From the NCBI GenBank assembly GCA_964057225.1, contig OZ059898.1, positions 17,585,267 to 17,649,266 of the forward strand: DNA of 64,000 bases, read 5' to 3'. The DNA is from Auanema rhodensis (taxonomy: Eukaryota; Nematoda; Chromadorea; Rhabditida; Rhabditidae). Shown here piece after piece: positions 12,401-27,300 of the stretch. Below the pieces are notes generated by a model, which saw only the letters and a list, made by a program, of their open reading frames with translations, searched no databases and was not told where the DNA came from. Made by a program: the position numbers and the translations under genes. Positions within the stretch are counted from its first letter, which is position 1. The number at the start of each line of letters is the position of its first letter.

Positions 12401-15400
12401 GGAATCTAAAAACATCTACTTTTTGCTAAATTATTTTGAAATTTTTCGAAAAACTTTTTGTCAAAATGTTTTTGGAAGCAATGTTGAGTGTACATGGAAA
12501 CTCAACATACACTAATGCATCATTTTTCAAACGATCATAACTAATTTTTGTATTAAGCGTATCTCAATGTAGTATAGTGTATTTGATGCGGATTTTTAAG
12601 CTGCGTCGATCTGTGTTATCAGATTTGCGCTAGCTTAAAAATGCACCGAGATATCAACTGATATAAGTTCACACTTATATCCTCGATTTTCACCCTGAAG
12701 AAATAATTTTTTCGTTGAATAACATTGTCCATCGTCTTTGCCTTGAAAAAAGGAATCTAAAAACATCTACTTTTTGCTAAATTATTCTGAAATTTTTCGA
12801 AAAAATTTTTGTCAAAATGTTTTTGGAAGCAATGTTGAGTGTACATGGAAACTCAACATACACTAATGCATCATTTTTCAAACGATCATAACTAATTTTT
12901 GTATTAAGCGTTTCTCAATGTAGTATAGTGCATTCGATGCGGATTTTTAAGCTGCGTCGATCTGTGTTATCAGATTTGCGCTAGCTTAAAAATGCACCGA
13001 GATATCAACTGATATAAGTTCACACTTATATCCTCGATTTTCACCCTGAAGAATTAATTTTTTCGTTGAATAACATTGTCCATCGTCTTTGCCTTGAAAA
13101 AAGGAATCTAAAAACATCTACTTTTTGCTAAATTATTCTGAAATTTTTCGAAAAAATTTTTGTCAAAATGTTTTTGGAAGCAATGTTGAGTGTACATGGA
13201 AACTCAACATACACTAATGCATCATTTTTCGAACGATCATAACTAATTTTTGTATTAAGCGTTTCTCAATGTAGAATAGTGCATTCGATGCGGATTTTTA
13301 AGCTGCGTCGATCTGTGTTATCAGATTTGCGCTAGCTTAAAAATGCACCGAGATATCAACTGATATAAGTTCACACTTATATCCTCGATTTTCACCCTGA
13401 AGAAATAATTTTTTCGTTGAATAACATTGTCCATCGTCTTTGCCTTGAAAAAAGGAATCTAAAAACATCTACTTTTTGCTAAATTATTCTGAAATTTTTC
13501 GAAAAAATTTTTGTCAAAATGTTTTTGGAAGCAATGTTGAGTGTACATGGAAACTCAACATACACTAATGCATCATTTTTCAAACGATCATAACTAATTT
13601 TTGTATTAAGCGTTTCTCAATGTAGTATAGTGCATTCGATGCGGATTTTTAAGCTGCGTCGATCTGTGTTATCAGATTTGCGCTAGCTTAAAAATGCACC
13701 GAGATATCAACTGATATAAGTTCACACTTATATCCTCGATTTTCACCCTGAAGAATTAATTTTTTCGTTGAATAACATTGTCCATCGTCTTTGCCTTGAA
13801 AAAAGGAATCTAAAAACATCTACTTTTTGCTAAATTATTCTGAAATTTTTCGAAAAAATTTTTGTCAAAATGTTTTTGGAAGCAATGTTGAGTGTACATG
13901 GAAACTCAACATACACTAATGCATCATTTTTCAAACGATCATAACTAATTTTTGTATTTAGCGTTTCTCAATGTAGTATAGTGCATTTGATGCGGATTTT
14001 TAAGCTGCGTCGATCTGTGTTGTCAGATTTGCGCTAGCTTAAAAATGCACCGAGATATCAACTGATATAAGTTCACACTTATAACCTCGATTTTCACCCT
14101 GAAGAAATAATTTTTTCGTTGAATAACATTGTCCATCGTCTTTGCCTTGAAAAAAGGAATCTAAAAACATCTACTTTTTGCTGAATTATTTTGAAATTTT
14201 TCGAAAAAATTTTTGTCAAAATGTTTTTGGAAGCAATGTTGAGTGTACATGGAAACTCAACATACACTAATGCATCATTTTTCAAACGATCATAACTAAT
14301 TTTTGTATTAAGCGTATCTCAATGTAGTATAGTGTATTTGATGCGGATTTTTAAGCTGCGTCGATCTGTGTTATCAGATTTGCGCTAGCTTAAAAATGCA
14401 CCGAGATATCAACTGATATAAGTTCACACTTATATCCTCGATTTTCACCCTGAAGAATTAATTTTTTCGTTGAATAACATTGTCCATCGTCTTTGCCTTG
14501 AAAAAAGGAATCTAAAAACATCTACTTTTTGCTAAATTATTCTGAAATTTTTCGAAAAAATTTTTGTCAAAATGTTTTTGAAAGCAATGTTGAGTGTACA
14601 TGGAAACTCAACATACACTAATGCATCATTTTTCGAACGATCATAACTAATTTTTGTATTAAGCGTTTCTCAATGTAGTATAGTGCATTCGATGCGGATT
14701 TTTAAGCTGCGTCGATCTGTGTTATCAGATTTGCGCTAGCTTAAAAATGCACCAAGATATCAACTGATATAAGTTCACACTTATATCCTCGATTTTCACC
14801 CTGAAGAATTAATTTTTTCGTTGAATAACATTGTCCATCGTCTTTGCCTTGAAAAAAGGAATCTAAAAACATCTACTTTTTGCTAAATTATTCTGAAATT
14901 TTTCGAAAAAATTTTTGTCAAAATGTTTTTGGAAGCAATGTTGAGTGTACATGGAAACTCAACATACACTAATGCATCATTTTTCAAACGATCATAACTA
15001 ATTTTTGTATTAAGCGTTTCTCAATGTAGTATAGTGCATTTGATGCGGATTTTTAAGCTGCGTCGATCTGTGTTATCAGATTTGCGCTAGCTTAAAAATG
15101 CACCGAGATATCAACTGATATAAGTTCACACTTATATCCTCGATTTTCACCCTGAAGAAATAATTTTTTCGTTGAATAACATTGTCCATCGTCTTTGCCT
15201 TGAAAAAAGGAATCTAAAAACATCTACTTTTTGCTAAATTATTTTGAAATTTTTCGAAAAACTTTTTGTCAAAATGTTTTTGGAAGCAATGTTGAGTGTA
15301 CATGGAAACTCAACATACACTAATGCATCATTTTTCAAACGATCATAACTAATTTTTGTATTAAGCGTATCTCAATGTAGTATAGTGTATTTGATGCGGA

Positions 15401-16212
15401 TTTTTAAGCTGCGTCGATCTGTGTTATCAGATTTGCGCTAGCTTAAAAATGCACCGAGATATCAACTGATATAAGTTCACACTTATATCCTCGATTTTCA
15501 CCCTGAAGAATTAATTTTTTCGTTGAATAACATTGTCCATCGTCTTTGCCTTGAAAAAAGAAATCTGAAAACATCTACTTTTTGCTAAATTATTCTGAAA
15601 TTTTTCGAAAAAATTTTTGTCTAAATGTTTTTGGAAGCAATGTTGAGTGTACATGGAAACTCAACATACACTAATGCATCATTTTTCAAACGATCATAAC
15701 TAATTTTTGTATTAAGCGTTTCTCAATGTAGTATAGTGCATTTGATGCGGATTTTTAAGCTGCGTCGATCTGTGTTATCAGATTTGCGCTAGCTTAAAAA
15801 TGCACCGAGATATCAACTGATATAAGTTCACACTTATATCCTCGATTTTCACCCTGAAGAAATAATTTTTTCGTTGAATAACATTGTCCATCGTCTTTGC
15901 CTTGAAAAAAGGAATCTAAAAACATCTACTTTTTGCTAAATTATTTTGAAATTTTTCGAAAAACTTTTTGTCAAAATGTTTTTGGAAGCAATGTTGAGTG
16001 TACATGGAAACTCAACATACACTAATGCATCATTTTTCAAACGATCATAACTAATTTTTGTATTAAGCGTATCTCAATGTAGTATAGTGTATTTGATGCG
16101 GATTTTTAAGCTGCGTCGATCTGTGTTATCAGATTTGCGCTAGCTTAAAAATGCACCGAGATATCAACTGATATAAGTTCACACTTATATCCTCGATTTT
16201 CACCCTGAAGAA
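9475..16212. repeat. Higher-order repeat, ten-monomer (3510 bp) period, nearly two copies
   Basis: Bases 9475-12702 correspond to 12985-16212 with no difference seen at the rare markers. These are GTAGAATAG (9761, 13271), GTATTTAGCG (10444, 13954), TTATAACCTCG (10569, 14079), ACCAAGATATC (11241, 14751), GAAATCTGAAAAC (12050, 15560) and AAAAACTTTTTG (11747 and 12452 with 15257 and 15962). The left break is CTAAC at 9471 against CTAGC at 12981. The right break is AAATAA at 12701 against AATTAA at 16211. Confidence 0.9.
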
Positions 16213-19200
16213 TTAATTTTTTCGTTGAATAACATTGTCCATCGTCTTTGCCTTGAAAAAAGAAATCTGAAAACATCTACTTTTTGCTAAATTATTCTGA
16301 AATTTTTCGAAAAAATTTTTGTCTAAATGTTTTTGGAAGCAATGTTGAGTGTACATGGAAACTCAACATACACTAATGCATCATTTTTCAAACGATCATA
16401 ACTAATTTTTGTATTAAGCGTATCTCAATGTAGTATAGTGTATTTGATGCGGATTTTTAAGCTGCGTCGATCTGTGTTATCAGATTTGCGCTAGCTTAAA
16501 AATGCACCGAGATATCAACTGATATAAGTTCACACTTATATCCTCGATTTTCACCCTGAAGAAATAATTTTTTCGTTGAATAACATTGTCCATCGTCTTT
16601 GCCTTGAAAAAAGGAATCTAAAAACATCTACTTTTTGCCAAATTATTCTGAAATTTTTCGAAAAAATTTTTGTCAAAATGTTTTTGGAAGCAATGTTGAG
16701 TGTACATGGAAACTCAACATACACTAATGCATCATTTTTCGAACGATCATAACTAATTTTTGTATTAAGCGTTTCTCAATGTAGTATAGTGCATTTGATG
16801 CGGATTTTTAAGCTGCGTCGATCTGTGTTATCAGATTTGCGCTAGCTTAAAAATGCACCGAGATATCAACTGATATAAGTTCACACTTATATCCTCGATT
16901 TTCACCCTGAAGAAATAATTTTTTCGTTGAATAACATTGTCCATCGTCTTTGCCTTGAAAAAAGGAATCTAAAAACATCTACTTTTTGCTAAATTATTCT
17001 GAAATTTTTCGAAAAAATTTTTGTCAAAATGTTTTTGGAAGCAATGTTGAGTGTACATGGAAACTCAACATACACTAATGCATCATTTTTCAAACGATCA
17101 TAACTAATTTTTGTATTAAGCGTTTCTCAATGTAGTATAGTGCATTCGATGCGGATTTTTAAGCTGCGTCGATCTGTGTTATCAGATTTGCGCTAGCTTA
17201 AAAATGCACCGAGATATCAACTGATATAAGTTCACACTTATATCCTCGATTTTCACCCTGAAGAATTAATTTTTTCGTTGAATAACATTGTCCATCGTCT
17301 TTGCCTTGAAAAAAGGAATCTAAAAACATCTACTTTTTGCTAAATTATTCTGAAATTTTTCGAAAAAATTTTTGTCAAAATGTTTTTGGAAGCAATGTTG
17401 AGTGTACATGGAAACTCAACATACACTAATGCATCATTTTTCGAACGATCATAACTAATTTTTGTATTAAGCGTTTCTCAATGTAGTATAGTGCATTCGA
17501 TGCGGATTTTTAAGCTGCGTCGATCTGTGTTATCAGATTTGCGCTAGCTTAAAAATGCACCGAGATATCAACTGATATAAGTTCACACTTATATCCTCGA
17601 TTTTCACCCTGAAGAAATAATTTTTTCGTTGAATAACATTGTCCATCGTCTTTGCCTTGAAAAAAGGAATCTAAAAACATCTACTTTTTGCTAAATTATT
17701 CTGAAATTTTTCGAAAAAATTTTTGTCAAAATGTTTTTGGAAGCAATGTTGAGTGTACATGGAAACTCAACATACACTAATGCATCATTTTTCAAACGAT
17801 CATAACTAATTTTTGTATTAAGCGTTTCTCAATGTAGTATAGTGCATTCGATGCGGATTTTTAAGCTGCGTCGATCTGTGTTATCAGATTTGCGCTAGCT
17901 TAAAAATGCACCGAGATATCAACTGATATAAGTTCACACTTATATCCTCGATTTTCACCCTGAAGAATTAATTTTTTCGTTGAATAACATTGTCCATCGT
18001 CTTTGCCTTGAAAAAAGGAATCTAAAAACATCTACTTTTTGCTAAATTATTCTGAAATTTTTCGAAAAAATTTTTGTCAAAATGTTTTTGGAAGCAATGT
18101 TGAGTGTACATGGAAACTCAACATACACTAATGCATCATTTTTCAAACGATCATAACTAATTTTTGTATTAAGCGTTTCTCAATGTAGTATAGTGCATTT
18201 GATGCGGATTTTTAAGCTGCGTCGATCTGTGTTGTCAGATTTGCGCTAGCTTAAAAATGCACCGAGATATCAACTGATATAAGTTCACACTTATATCCTC
18301 GATTTTCACCCTGAAGAAATAATTTTTTCGTTGAATAACATTGTCCATCGTCTTTGCCTTGAAAAAAGGAATCTAAAAACATCTACTTTTTGCTAAATTA
18401 TTTTGAAATTTTTCGAAAAAATTTTTGTCAAAATGTTTTTGGAAGCAATGTTGAGTGTACATGGAAACTCAACATACACTAATGCATCATTTTTCAAACG
18501 ATCATAACTAATTTTTGTATTAAGCGTATCTCAATGTAGTATAGTGTATTTGATGCGGATTTTTAAGCTGCGTCGATCTGTGTTATCAGATTTGCGCTAG
18601 CTTAAAAATGCACCGAGATATCAACTGATATAAGTTCACACTTATATCCTCGATTTTCACCCTGAAGAATTAATTTTTTCGTTGAATAACATTGTCCATC
18701 GTCTTTGCCTTGAAAAAAGGAATCTAAAAACATCTACTTTTTGCTAAATTATTCTGAAATTTTTCGAAAAAATTTTTGTCAAAATGTTTTTGGAAGCAAT
18801 GTTGAGTGTACATGGAAACTCAACATACACTAATGCATCATTTTTCGAACGATCATAACTAATTTTTGTATTAAGCGTTTCTCAATGTAGTATAGTGCAT
18901 TCGATGCGGATTTTTAAGCTGCGTCGATCTGTGTTATCAGATTTGCGCTAGCTTAAATATGCACCAAGATATCAACTGATATAAGTTCACACTTATATCC
19001 TCGATTTTCACCCTGAAGAATTAATTTTTTCGTTGAATAACATTGTCCATCGTCTTTGCCTTGAAAAAAGGAATCTAAAAACATCTACTTTTTGCTAAAT
19101 TATTCTGAAATTTTTCGAAAAAATTTTTGTCAAAATGTTTTTGGAAGCAATGTTGAGTGTACATGGAAACTCAACATACACTAATGCATCATTTTTCAAA

Positions 19201-22200
19201 CGATCATAACTAATTTTTGTATTAAGCGTTTCTCAATGTAGTATAGTGCATTTGATGCGGATTTTTAAGCTGCGTCGATCTGTGTTATCAGATTTGCGCT
19301 AGCTTAAAAATGCACCGAGATATCAACTGATATAAGTTCACACTTATATCCTCGATTTTCACCCTGAAGAAATAATTTTTTCGTTGAATAACATTGTCCA
19401 TCGTCTTTGCCTTGAAAAAAGGAATCTAAAAACATCTACTTTTTGCTAAATTATTTTGAAATTTTTCGAAAAACTTTTTGTCAAAATGTTTTTGGAAGCA
19501 ATGTTGAGTGTACATGGAAACTCAACATACACTAATGCATCATTTTTCAAACGATCATAACTAATTTTTGTATTAAGCGTATCTCAATGTAGTATAGTGT
19601 ATTTGATGCGGATTTTTAAGCTGCGTCGATCTGTGTTATCAGATTTGCGCTAGCTTAAAAATGCACCGAGATATCAACTGATATAAGTTCACACTTATAT
19701 CCTCGATTTTCACCCTGAAGAATTAATTTTTTCGTTGAATAACATTGTCCATCGTCTTTGCCTTGAAAAAAGAAATCTGAAAACATCTACTTTTTGCTAA
19801 ATTATTCTGAAATTTTTCGAAAAAATTTTTGTCTAAATGTTTTTGGAAGCAATGTTGAGTGTACATGGAAACTCAACATACACTAATGCATCATTTTTCA
19901 AACGATCATAACTAATTTTTGTATTAAGCGTTTCTCAATGTAGTATAGTGCATTTGATGCGGATTTTTAAGCTGCGTCGATCTGTGTTATCAGATTTGCG
20001 CTAGCTTAAAAATGCACCGAGATATCAACTGATATAAGTTCACACTTATATCCTCGATTTTCACCCTGAAGAAATAATTTTTTCGTTGAATAACATTGTC
20101 CATCTTCTTTGCCTTGAAAAAAGGAATCTAAAAACATCTACTTTTCGCTAAATTATTTTGAAGTTTTTCGAAAAAATTTTTGTCAAAATGTTTTTGGAAG
20201 CAATGTTGAGTGTACATGGAAACTCAACATACACTAATGCATCATTTTTCAAACGATCATAACTAATTTTTGTATTAAGCGTATCTCAATGTAGTATAGT
20301 GCATTTGATGCGGATTTTTAAGCTGCGTCGATCTGTGTTATCAGATTTGCGCTAGCTTAAAAATGCACCGAGATATCAACTGATATAAGTTCACACTTAT
20401 ATCCTCGATTTTCACCCTGAAGAAATAATTTTTTCGTTGAATAACATTGTCCATCGTCTTTGCCTTGAAAAAAGGAATCTAAAAACATCTACTTTTTGCT
20501 AAATTATTTCGAAATTTTTCGAAAAAATTTTTGTCAAAATGTTTTTGGAAGCAATGTTGAGTGTACATGGAAACTCAACATACACTAATGCATCATTTTT
20601 CAAACGATCATAACTAATTTTTGTATTAAGCGTATCTCAATGTAGTATAGTGCATTTGATGCGGATTTTTAAGCTGCGTCGATCTGTGTTATCAGATTTG
20701 CGCTAGCTTAAAAATGCACCGAGATATCAACTGATATAAGTTCACACTTATATCCTCGATTTTCACCCTGAAGAATTAATTTTTTCGTTGAATAACATTG
20801 TCCTTCGTCTTTGCCTTGAAATAAGGAATCTAAAAACATTTACTTTTTGCTAAATTATTCTGAAATTTTTCGAAAAAATTTTTGTCAAAATGTTTTTGGA
20901 AGCAATGTTGAGTGTACATGGAAACTCAACATACACTAATGCATCATTTTTCAAACGATCATAACTAATTTTTGTATTAAGCGTTTCTCAATGTAGTATA
21001 GTGCATTCGATGCGGATTTTTAAGCTGCGTCGATCTGTGTTATCAGATTTGCGCTAGCTTAAAAATGCACCGAGATATCAACTGATATAAGTTCACACTT
21101 ATATCCTCGATTTTCACCCTGAAGAAATAATTTTTTCGTTGAATAACATTGTCCATCGTCTTTGCCTTGAAAAAAGGAATCTAAAAACATCTACTTTTTG
21201 CTAAATTATTCTGAAATTTTTCGAAAAAATTTTTGTCAAAATGTTTTTGGAAGCAATGTTGAGTGTACATGGAAACTCAACATACACTAATGCATCATTT
21301 TTCAAACGATCATAACTAATTTTTGTATTAAGCGTTTCTCAATGTAGTATAGTGCATTTGATGCGGATTTTTAAGCTGCGTCGATCTGTGTTATCAGATT
21401 TGCGCTAGCTTAAAAATGCACCGAGATATCAACTGATATAAGTTCACACTTATATCCTCGATTTTCACCCTGAAGAAATAATTTTTTCGTTGAATAACAT
21501 TGTCCATCGTCTTTGCCTTGAAAAAAGGAATCTAAAAACATCTACTTTTTGCTAAATTATTTCGAAATTTTTCGAAAAAATTTTTGTCAAAATGTTTTTG
21601 GAAGCAATGTTGAGTGTACATGGAAACTCAACATACACTAATGCATCATTTTTCAAACGATCATAACTAATTTTTGTATTAAGCGTATCTCAATGTAGTA
21701 TAGTGCATTTGATGCGGATTTTTAAGCTGCGTCGATCTGTGTTATCAGATTTGCGCTAGCTTAAAAATGCACCGAGATATCAACTGATATAAGTTCACAC
21801 TTATATCCTCGATTTTCACCCTGAAGAATTAATTTTTTCGTTGAATAACATTGTCCATCGTCTTTGCTTTGAAATAAGGAATCTAAAAACATTTACTTTT
21901 TGCTAAATTATTCTGAAATTTTTCGAAAAAATTTTTGTCAAAATGTTTTTGGAAGCAATGTTGAGTGTACATGGAAACTCAACATACACTAATGCATCAT
22001 TTTTCAAACGATCATAACTAATTTTTGTATTAAGCGTTTCTCAATGTAGTATAGTGCATTCGATGCGGATTTTTAAGCTGCGTCGATCTGTGTTATCAGA
22101 TTTGCGCTAGCTTAAAAATGCACCGAGATATCAACTGATATAAGTTCACACTTATATCCTCGATTTTCACCCTGAAGAAATAATTTTTCCGTTGAATAAC

Positions 22201-24330
22201 ATTGTCCATCGTCTTTGCCTTGAAAAAAGGAATCTAAAAACATCTACTTTTTGCTAAATTATTCTGAAATTTTTCGAAAAAATTTTTGTCAAAATGTTTT
22301 TGGAAGCAATGTTGAGTGTACATGGAAACTCAACATACACTAATGCATCATTTTTCAAACGATCATAACTAATTTTTGTATTAAGCGTTTCTCAATGTAG
22401 TATAGTGCATTTGATGCGGATTTTTAAGCTGCGTCGATCTGTGTTATCAGATTTGCGCTAGCTTAAAAATGCACCGAGATATCAACTGATATAAGTTCAC
22501 ACTTATATCCTCGATTTTCACCCTGAAGAATTAATTTTTTCGTTGAATAACATTGTCCATCGTCTTTGCCTTGAAAAAAGAAATCTAAAAACATCTACTT
22601 TTTGCTAAATTATTCTGAAATTTTTCGAAAAAATTTTTGTCAAAATGTTTTTGGAAGCAATGTTGAGTGTACATGGAAACTCAACATACACTAATGCATC
22701 ATTTTTCAAACGATCATAACTAATTTTTGTATTAAGCGTATCTCAATGTAGTATAGTGCATTTGATGCGGATTTTTAAGCTGCGTCGATCTGTGTTATCA
22801 GATTTGCGCTAGCTTAAAAATTCACCGAGATATCAACTGATATAAGTTCATACTTATATCCTCGATTTTCACCCTGAAGAATTGATTTTTTCGTTGAATA
22901 ACATTGTCCATCGTCTTTGCCTTGAAATAAGGAATCTAAAAACATTTACTTTTTGCTAAATTATTCTGAAATTTTTCGAAAAAATTTTTGTCAAAATGTT
23001 TTTGGAAGCAATGTTGAGTGTACATGGAAACTCAACATACACTAATGCATCATTTTTCAAACGATCATAACTAATTTTTGTATTAAGCGTTTCTCAATGT
23101 AGTATAGTGCATTCGATGCGGATTTTTAAGCTGCGTCGATCTGTGTTATCAAATTTGCGCTAGCTTAAAAATGCACCGAGATATCAACTGATATAAGTTC
23201 ACACTTATATCCTCGATTTTCACCCTGAAGAAATGATTTTTTCGTTGAATAACATTGTCCATCGTCTTTGCCTTGAAAAAAGGAATCTAAAAACATCTAC
23301 TTTTTGCTAAATTATTTTGAAGTTTTTCGAAAAAATTTTTGTCAAAATGTTTTTGGAAGCAATGTTGAGTGTACATGGAAACTCAACATACACTAATGCA
23401 TCATTTTTCGAACGATCATAACTAATTTTTGTATTAAGCGTTTCTCAATGTAGTATAGTGCATTCGATGCGGATTTTTAAGCTGCGTCGATCTGTGTTAT
23501 CAGATTTGCGCTAGCTTAAAAATGCACCAAGATATCAACTGATATAAGTTCACACTTATATCCTCGATTTTCACCCTGAAGAATTAATTTTTTCGTTGAA
23601 TAACATTGTCCATCGTCTTTGCCTTGAAAAAAGGAATCTAAAAACATCTACTTTTTGCTAAATTATTCTGAAATTTTTCGAAAAAATTTTTGTCAAAATG
23701 TTTTTGGAAGCAATGTTGAGTGTACATGGAAACTCAACATACACTAATGCATCATTTTTCAAACGATCATAACTAATTTTTGTATTAAGCGTTTCTCAAT
23801 GTAGTATAGTGCATTTGATGCGGATTTTTAAGCTGCGTCGATCTGTGTTATCAGATTTGCGCTAGCTTAAAAATGCACCGAGATATCAACTGATATAAGT
23901 TCACACTTATATCCTCGATTTTCACCCTGAAGAAATAATTTTTTCGTTGAATAACATTGTCCATCGTCTTTGCCTTGAAAAAAGGAATCTAAAAACATCT
24001 ACTTTTTGCTAAATTATTTTGAAATTTTTCGAAAAACTTTTTGTCAAAATGTTTTTGGAAGCAATGTTGAGTGTACATGGAAACTCAACATACACTAATG
24101 CATCATTTTTCAAACGATCATAACTAATTTTTGTATTAAGCGTATCTCAATGTAGTATAGTGTATTTGATGCGGATTTTTAAGCTGCGTCGATCTGTGTT
24201 ATCAGATTTGCGCTAGCTTAAAAATGCACCGAGATATCAACTGATATAAGTTCACACTTATATCCTCGATTTTCACCCTGAAGAATTAATTTTTTCGTTG
24301 AATAACATTGTCCATCGTCTTTGCCTTGAA

Positions 24331-27300
24331 ATAAGGAATCTAAAAACATTTACTTTTTGCTAAATTATTCTGAAATTTTTCGAAAAAATTTTTGTCAAAA
24401 TGTTTTTGGAAGCAATGTTGAGTGTACATGGAAACTCAACATACACTAATGCATCATTTTTCAAACGATCATAACTAATTTTTGTATTAAGCGTTTCTCA
24501 ATGTAGTATAGTGCATTCGATGCGGATTTTTAAGCTGCGTCGATCTATGTTATCAGATTTGCGCTAGCTTAAAAATGCACCGAGATATCAACTGATATAA
24601 GTTCACACTTATATCCTCGATTTTCACCCTGAAGAAATAATTTTTTCGTTGAATAACATTGTCCATCGTCTTTGCCTTGAAAAAAGGAATCTAAAAACAT
24701 CTACTTTTTGCTAAAATATTTTGAAGTTTTTCGAAAAAATTTTTGTCAAAATGTTTTTGGAAGCAATGTTGAGTGTACATGGAAACTCAACATACACTAA
24801 TGCATCATTTTTCAAACGATCATAACTAATTTTTGTATTAAGCGTTTCTCAATGTAGTATAGTGCATTCGATGCGGATTTTTAAGCTGCGTCGATCTGTG
24901 TTATCAGATTTGCGCTAGCTTAAAAATGCACCGAGATATCAACTGATATAAGTTCACACTTATATCCTCGATTTTCACCCTGAAGAATTAATTTTTTCGT
25001 TGAATAACATTGTCCATCGTCTTTGCCTTGAAAAAAGGAATCTAAAAACATCTACTTTTTGCTAAATTATTTTGAAGTTTTTCGAAAAAATTTTTGTCAA
25101 AATGTTTTTGGAAGCAATGTTGAGTGTACATGGAAACTCAACATACACTAATGCATCATTTTTCAAACGATCATAACTAATTTTTGTATTAAGCGTTTCT
25201 CAATGTAGTATAGTGCATTCGATGCGGATTTTTAAGCTGCGTCGATCTGTGTTATCAGATTTGCGCTAGCTTAAAAATGCACCGAGATATCAACTGATAT
25301 AAGTTCACACTTATATCCTCGATTTTCACCCTGAAGAATTAATTTTTTCGTTGAGTAACATTGTCCATCGTCTTTGCCTTGAAAAAAGGAATCTAAAAAC
25401 ATCTACTTTTTGCTAAATTATTCTGAAATTTTTCGAAAAAATTTTTGTCAAAATGTTTTTGGAAGCAATGTTGAGTGTACATGGAAACTCAACATACACT
25501 AATGCATCATTTTTCGAACGATCATAACTAATTTTTGTATTAAGCGTTTCTCAATGTAGTATAGTGCATTCGATGCGGATTTTTAAGCTGCGTCGATCTG
25601 TGTTATCAGATTTGCGCTAGCTTAAAAATGCACCGAGATATCAACTGATATAAGTTCACACTTATATCCTCGATTTTCACCCTGAAGAATTAATTTTTTC
25701 GTTGAATAACATTGTCCATCGTCTTTGCCTTGAAAAAAGAAATCTAAAAACATCTACTTTTTGCTAAATTATTCTGAAATTTTTCGAAAAAATTTTTGTC
25801 AAAATGTTTTTGGAAGCAATGTTGAGTGTACATGGAAACTCAACATACACTAATGCATCATTTTTCAAACGATCATAACTAATTTTTGTATTAAGCGTAT
25901 CTCAATGTAGTATAGTGCATTTGATGCGGATTTTTAAGCTGCGTCGATCTGTGTTATCAGATTTGCGCTAGCTTAAAAATGCACCGAGATATCAACTGAT
26001 ATAAGTTCACACTTATATCCTCGATTTTCACCCTGAAGAATTAATTTTTTCGTTGAATAACATTGTCCATCGTCTTTGCCTTGAAAAAAGAAATCTAAAA
26101 ACATCTACTTTTTGCTAAATTATTCTGAAATTTTTCGAAAAAATTTTTGTCAAAATGTTTTTGGAAGCAATGTTGAGTGTACATGGAAACTCAACATACA
26201 CTAATGCATCATTTTTCAAACGATCATAACTAATTTTTGTATTAAGCGTATCTCAATGTAGTATAGTGCATTTGATGCGGATTTTTAAGCTGCGTCGATC
26301 TGTGTTATCAGATTTGCGCTAGCTTAAAAATGCACCGAGATATCAACTGATATAAGTTCATACTTATATCCTCGATTTTCACCCTGAAGAATTAATTTTT
26401 TCGTTGAATAACATTGTCCATCGTCTTTGCCTTGAAAAAAGGAATCTAAAAACATCTACTTTTTGCTAAATTATTCTGAAATTTTTCGAAAAAATTTTTG
26501 TCAAAATGTTTTTGGAAGCAATGTTGAGTGTACATGGAAACTCAACATACACTAATGCATCATTTTTCAAACGATCATAACTAATTTTTGTATTAAGCGT
26601 TTCTCAATGTAGTATAGTGCATTTGATGCGGATTTTTAAGCTGCGTCGATCTGTGTTGTCAGATTTGCGCTAGCTTAAAAATGCACCGAGATATCAACTG
26701 ATATAAGTTCACACTTATATCCTCGATTTTCACCCTGAAGAAATAATTTTTTCGTTGAATAACATTGTCCATCGTCTTTGCCTTGAAAAAAGGAATCTAA
26801 AAACATCTACTTTTTGCTAAATTATTTTGAAATTTTTCGAAAAAATTTTTGTCAAAATGTTTTTGGAAGCAATGTTGAGTGTACATGGAAACTCAACATA
26901 CACTAATGCATCATTTTTCAAACGATCATAACTAATTTTTGTATTAAGCGTATCTCAATGTAGTATAGTGCATTCGATGCGGATTTTTAAGCTGCGTCGA
27001 TCTGTGTTATCAGATTTGCTCTAGCTTAAAAATGCACCGAGATATCAACTGATATAAGTTCACACTTATATCCTCGATTTTCACCCTGAAGAAATAATTT
27101 TTTCGTTGAATAACATTGTCCATCGTCTTTGCCTTGAAAAAAGGAATCTAAAAACATCTACTTTTTGCTAAATTATTTCGAAATTTTTCGAAAAAATTTT
27201 TGTCAAAATGTTTTTGGAAGCAATGTTGAGTGTACATGGAAACTCAACATACACTAATGCATCATTTTTCGAACGATCATAACTAATTTTTGTATTAAGC

